A stretch of 9,585 bases of DNA from Candidatus Dadabacteria bacterium (GTDB lineage: Bacteria > Desulfobacterota_D > UBA1144 > Nemesobacterales > UBA2774). The stretch covers positions 1 to 9,585 of the forward strand of contig QIHJ01000402.1 of assembly GCA_003229065.1 (NCBI GenBank), given 5' to 3'. This document shows positions 6,892-9,585 of the stretch, in pieces (position 1 is the stretch's first letter; every line of letters begins with the position of its first letter). The notes beneath the pieces are model-generated. The model worked only from the letters and a program-made list of their open reading frames with translations. It made no database searches and was not told where the DNA came from. The position numbers were made by a program, and so were the translations under genes.

Positions 6892-6908
6892 CTCATATCA
6901 CCTGCTTG
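6869..6908. repeat. Perfect 20-bp tandem duplication at the gspM/gspN junction
   Basis: The 20-bp unit CATCTCATATCACCTGCTTG (plus strand) occurs twice with no gap, at 6869-6888 and 6889-6908, and both copies are identical. The right copy holds the last codons and stop of gspM; the left copy holds the gspN ribosome-binding site and ATG. Without the duplication, gspM and gspN would be 1 nt apart, the same spacing seen between gspL and gspM. Confidence 0.97.
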
Positions 6909-7492
6909 AACTCGAATGTGGATACCCTTAGCTTTACATTTACGGAATCAGCTTGTTTTAATTTCGATGTGATGCTCAGATTTGATACCTTTAGAAACGA
7001 CTGCTTTGTTTGTATTTTATATAGTATATCCACTAAATCGTCCATTGAAATTCTTTTGAGCTCTACATCCACGCTCTTTTCCTCAAACAATTCCTCATCA
7101 TCAGAACCTCTTGTATTGACGTCACGGATCGAGAAGTTCTGTCTCTGGAGATTCTCAGCTAAGAGTATCTTTTCCAATAGCGATATCAGATCCTCGTCTT
7201 CTTTCTTAATCTTCCCGGCAAGCTCGGACATTGTTTTTTTAGATTGCTCAAACTCAGCGCTCAGGGTCTGGACTTTCCTGAGCTCAGACTCAAGCGCTCT
7301 TGCCCTCTTTTCCAGGCGCTCCGTGCCCAATGAGAAAAACTGGATCACAAAATAAAGGATTAATACGCATACAACCACACCCAGTAGCAAAATAGCCCTT
7401 CTGTCCCTTTGGGTGGAGGAGACTGTCTGTATTTTCTCGCGCCCAAGCGCGATTAAGCTCTTAATTCTCTCTATTATGTTTTGAAGATCCAT
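6893..7492 (-). CDS. gspM: Type II secretion system protein GspM
   Basis: Bitopic inner-membrane component of the T2SS assembly platform, 199 aa, partner of GspL. A cytoplasmic N-terminus (1-32) precedes one membrane helix (33-54, AILLLGVVVCVLILYFVIQF). A charged coiled coil (about 55-110, from GTERLEKRARALESEL) follows, then a C-terminal ferredoxin-like domain (about 115-199) with the alternating pattern of VDVELKRISMDDLVDILYKI and FLKVSNLSITSK. Sequence identity in this family is low; the size, topology and position between gspL and gspN make the call. Its start is 1 nt after the gspL stop and has no clear Shine-Dalgarno, so translation is probably coupled to gspL. The alternative name would be PilO, which has the same layout, but the GspN gene next door favours a T2SS. 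Confidence 0.8.
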   Translation of the reverse strand: MDLQNIIERIKSLIALGREKIQTVSSTQRDRRAILLLGVVVCVLILYFVIQFFSLGTERLEKRARALESELRKVQTLSAEFEQSKKTMSELAGKIKKEDEDLISLLEKILLAENLQRQNFSIRDVNTRGSDDEELFEEKSVDVELKRISMDDLVDILYKIQTKQSFLKVSNLSITSKLKQADSVNVKLRVSTFEFKQVI

Positions 7493-7493
7493 A

Positions 7494-8990
7494 TTATGCG
7501 TTTGATTTTAAATATACCGATATCTCGAATTTTGTTTTTCCTTCAACAGCGCTACCCGTCTGGTCGCGGTTTACGCTCTCGAACATCTCAGACTTTGAGA
7601 GCGCTTCCTCTATCTCCGTAACCTCCTGGTATGAATCGCACACTCCCTGTATTTTCACTCTGTTTGCGCCCTCGTACCTTATCTCGATTACAGTAAGCTT
7701 CAAGCTCGGCGGTAGGCTTGCGGATATATCCCTCAATACATCTAGCGGAGTCGGCCCGCCCTCTACCCCTTGAATAAGATTCAGCTTCTCCCGTACCTTC
7801 TCTACCTCGCTTTCCATAAATTGCACCGGTCTCGGGATTGCTCTCACATCCGGAAAAGTACTTCTTACAACTTCGGCTATCCGGGCCTCACGCTCCTCAA
7901 CCTCTTTCTTAAGATCATAATAGTTCGATACGGACCCGTATATAAGTACAAGAATTAAAATCGCTGCCAGCACCGCCGGAGCCATAAATACTTTTCTCAG
8001 CTCCCTGTCCATCCCCACGTACTTAAACTCGTCCTTTCGGAAGTTCAGGTAACCGCTCTTAAGGGCGCTTCCGTAAAGAGAAAGGGCATAGGACTTACCA
8101 AACAGGGGTGATTTATCGACACCGAGCTCGGGAATATAGAGCTTTTTTATCTCTCTATTAAGCTCAGAGCTCAAGTGCTCCTGTGTTCCGGGTATAAGCG
8201 AGAGCGTACCTGATAGAAGAATGGTGCTGATCTTATCCTTTACCTCAAGTTCAAAAAACTGGATTGTCTTTTTTATCTCATTCACAATCGGTGCCGTGCA
8301 CTCTTTTCTATTAACCTCTCCGCCTTCACCAAACAAGGAGCCTGAATAATCAAGCTCCGAGATGCCTTCTTTGTCTCTTAGGTTCTGAAAAAACAAATCA
8401 ATCGGCTGAGTGGAAGACCTAACACGCAAAATCCCTTCGCTGTCGAAGAGAGAAAACCCAAGCTCGTTTTCTCCAATATCTATTAAAAGGAGCGGTCTAT
8501 TACCTTCAAGCTCGTCGTTTAAAGCCCCGAAAGCAAGCGGTGAATAAGTTATAACCTTCGGATCAATGCCCGCGGGGTTTAAGGAATCAAGCAGCGTCTC
8601 CACCTGATCTTTCTCGAATATACATGCAATGGCTTCACTACCGCTCTCGTTCTTTACCAAGTGGTAGCTGTGGATTTTCTCCGTCGGATCAAAGGTGGAT
8701 ATGCTCTCGAGCTCGTATTCATAGACCTGATCTATCTTCTTTGAGTCTGAAAAGGGAAATTTTATAATCCTGATCGATGTCGGATTCTCATTTATAGAAA
8801 CTGCTACATCGCCCCTTGGAAGAGAATTCTCCTTAAACAACTCTGTCAGGTATTCTGGGTTTTGCAGCTGCTCTTGAGTTACGGGAACACTCAGTGTTTG
8901 AAGAAGCTGCACCTCTCTTAAGCCCCTTTTTATTAAGCAGGCGCGCACAACTGATTTACCAATATCTAGTCCGACAAATCTTCCGTACAT
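7494..8990 (-). CDS. gspL: Type II secretion system protein GspL
   Basis: Inner-membrane T2SS platform protein, 498 aa, that links the cytoplasmic ATPase GspE to the membrane complex. The N-terminal actin-like cytoplasmic domain (about 1-325) shows GLDIGKSVVRACLIKRG at the start and a second phosphate-loop-like stretch, LLLIDIGENELGFSLFD. One membrane helix (about 335-355, MAPAVLAAILILVLIYG) is followed by a coiled coil (YYDLKKEVEEREARIAEV) and a periplasmic ferredoxin-like domain (about 415-498, SLPPSLKLTVIEIRYEG, VKIQGVCDSYQEVTEIEEAL). This corresponds to a PilM and a PilN in one chain, which is how GspL is built. The gene is first in gspL-gspM-gspN, with a promoter at 9023-9051. No Shine-Dalgarno is visible before the ATG at 8990. 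Most T2SS loci have gspK before gspL; here comF is upstream instead. Confidence 0.85.
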   Translation of the reverse strand: MYGRFVGLDIGKSVVRACLIKRGLREVQLLQTLSVPVTQEQLQNPEYLTELFKENSLPRGDVAVSINENPTSIRIIKFPFSDSKKIDQVYEYELESISTFDPTEKIHSYHLVKNESGSEAIACIFEKDQVETLLDSLNPAGIDPKVITYSPLAFGALNDELEGNRPLLLIDIGENELGFSLFDSEGILRVRSSTQPIDLFFQNLRDKEGISELDYSGSLFGEGGEVNRKECTAPIVNEIKKTIQFFELEVKDKISTILLSGTLSLIPGTQEHLSSELNREIKKLYIPELGVDKSPLFGKSYALSLYGSALKSGYLNFRKDEFKYVGMDRELRKVFMAPAVLAAILILVLIYGSVSNYYDLKKEVEEREARIAEVVRSTFPDVRAIPRPVQFMESEVEKVREKLNLIQGVEGGPTPLDVLRDISASLPPSLKLTVIEIRYEGANRVKIQGVCDSYQEVTEIEEALSKSEMFESVNRDQTGSAVEGKTKFEISVYLKSNA

Positions 8991-8995
8991 AATTT

Positions 8996-9010
8996 TAAGT
9001 AAATTACTTA
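8996..9010. promoter_or_regulatory. Perfect 7-bp palindrome in the gspL leader, possible operator
   Basis: TAAGTAA-A-TTACTTA is a perfect inverted repeat with one central base. It lies 5 nt before the gspL ATG and at about +7 to +21 from the predicted start point. It could be a repressor site or, less likely given its AT content and single-base centre, an RNA structure masking the start. No regulator is known from the sequence. Confidence 0.45.
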
Positions 9011-9022
9011 ATCCCAGCCATA

Positions 9023-9051
9023 AATCTAAAGCACGTCCATTTCAAAGTCAA
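9023..9051 (-). promoter_or_regulatory. Sigma-70 promoter of the gspLMN operon (TTGACT-N17-TAGATT)
   Basis: On the minus strand TTGACT (9051-9046, five of six) and TAGATT (9028-9023, four of six) are 17 nt apart. The start point would be near 9016, about 26 nt before the gspL ATG. It sits in the 67-nt gap after comF, so the operon can be expressed independently of comF. Confidence 0.6.
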
Positions 9052-9057
9052 ATATAC

Positions 9058-9585
9058 TTAGATACCCCGTGCCCGTGCGAGTGTTAATACTTCCACGCAT
9101 AAAGCGCCTGACTTTAAAAGAGTTTTTGCACACTCGTCGCTCGTGCTGCCCGTTGTGAACACATCGTCGATAAGAAGCACCGAGCATCCTTGAAATGTTT
9201 TACTATCCCTTACCTGGAAAGCACCCCTAACGTTTCTCCGTCTTTGTGCTTCGTCCTTTATTTCAATCTGCGGCAATGTATCGCGTATTTTAGCGAGCCC
9301 CCTGAGATTAGCAGGCACACCGGTCCGTCTGGCTAAATTAGCGGTAAGCACTGCCGACTGGTTGTACTCTCTGTGTCTGAGCTTCCCTATATAGAGCGGA
9401 ACCGGAACCAGAACATCTACATTTGCCATATCGTAGGGCAAATGCCGAGTCATGGTACCCGCGAGAACTTGAGCAAGTTTTAACTTCCCCTCGTATTTAA
9501 AAGCGTGCAGCATTTCCCGTATCGGGCCTCCGTAAATAGCAATCGAGCGGGCCCTTTTAAAACTATAGCGCCCCTTTAAGCACTT
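9058..9585 (-). CDS. comF: ComF-family phosphoribosyltransferase-like protein, 5' end outside the window
   Basis: Cytosolic protein of the ComF/amidophosphoribosyltransferase-like family, linked to DNA uptake in competent bacteria (Bacillus ComFC, Haemophilus ComF) but widespread and of unclear biochemistry. The frame is open to the right edge, giving 175 visible codons. Before the internal ATG at 9513 it encodes KCLKGRYSFKRARSIAIYGG and PIRE, which matches the family: the Cys is probably the last residue of the N-terminal zinc ribbon, and the RSIAIYGG...HAFKYEGK stretch is typical. So the gene starts beyond the window; the usual length is about 220-250. Further family marks are DVLVPVPLY, REYNQSAVLTANLARRTG, QRRRNVRGAF and the PRPP-binding motif VLLIDDVFTTGST. 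It shares the direction of gspL, which follows after 67 nt. A role in competence is not shown here. Confidence 0.87.
   Translation of the reverse strand, partial: KCLKGRYSFKRARSIAIYGGPIREMLHAFKYEGKLKLAQVLAGTMTRHLPYDMANVDVLVPVPLYIGKLRHREYNQSAVLTANLARRTGVPANLRGLAKIRDTLPQIEIKDEAQRRRNVRGAFQVRDSKTFQGCSVLLIDDVFTTGSTSDECAKTLLKSGALCVEVLTLARARGI

Noticed and set aside
6156..7958. Plus-strand frames antisense to gspN, gspM and gspL (6156-6653, 6906-7355, 7770-7958)
   Set aside because: Ser-rich translations typical of the reverse complement of coding DNA; no ribosome-binding site or domain.
7494..8990. Reading gspL/gspM as pilM-pilN/pilO of a type IV pilus, given the adjacent comF
   Set aside because: The first protein is one 498-residue chain with cytoplasmic and periplasmic parts, as in GspL, and a GspN-like gene follows; PilM is shorter and ends before the membrane.

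Overview
The window comes from a diderm (Gram-negative) bacterium. It encodes an outer-membrane porin with a signal peptide and three inner-membrane parts of a type II secretion system (T2SS). The mix of a PhoB/PhoR-type two-component system, a P-protein PheA, a DUF151 nuclease and a delta-proteobacteria/Leptospira-style GspN fits a deltaproteobacterial or related candidate-phylum lineage. That placement is a guess; the window holds no taxonomic marker gene.

Left part (1-3682): a phosphate-selective-porin gene (O/P family) runs leftward off the window edge and carries one in-frame TAA. Facing away from it is a rightward response regulator/histidine kinase pair of PhoB/PhoR type. Between them is a four-unit direct repeat with exact 11-bp spacing that looks like a PhoB-binding Pho box, oriented toward the porin. 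Together these read as a phosphate-starvation module whose main visible target is broken, or appears broken, by one codon.

Middle (3683-5920), all leftward: pheA (chorismate mutase/prephenate dehydratase/ACT) with its own near-consensus promoter, then an unusual DUF151 'bifunctional nuclease' protein carrying a signal peptide, then a small single-domain cupin with its own promoter. These look like separately transcribed single genes.

Right part (5921-9585), all leftward: a compact gspL-gspM-gspN operon encoding the inner-membrane platform and accessory proteins of a T2SS. It starts from a recognisable promoter with a perfect palindrome just downstream of the predicted start point. The gspM/gspN junction carries a perfect 20-bp tandem duplication that copies the ribosome-binding site and start codon. 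Upstream is the 3' part of a comF-type phosphoribosyltransferase gene that runs off the right edge.

No stretch longer than about 180 bases lacks a gene. I see no tRNA, rRNA, CRISPR, insertion sequence or integration site. I do not see a convincing undescribed system. The points most worth checking are the porin nonsense codon with its Pho box, the duplicated gspM/gspN junction, and the palindrome in the gspL leader.
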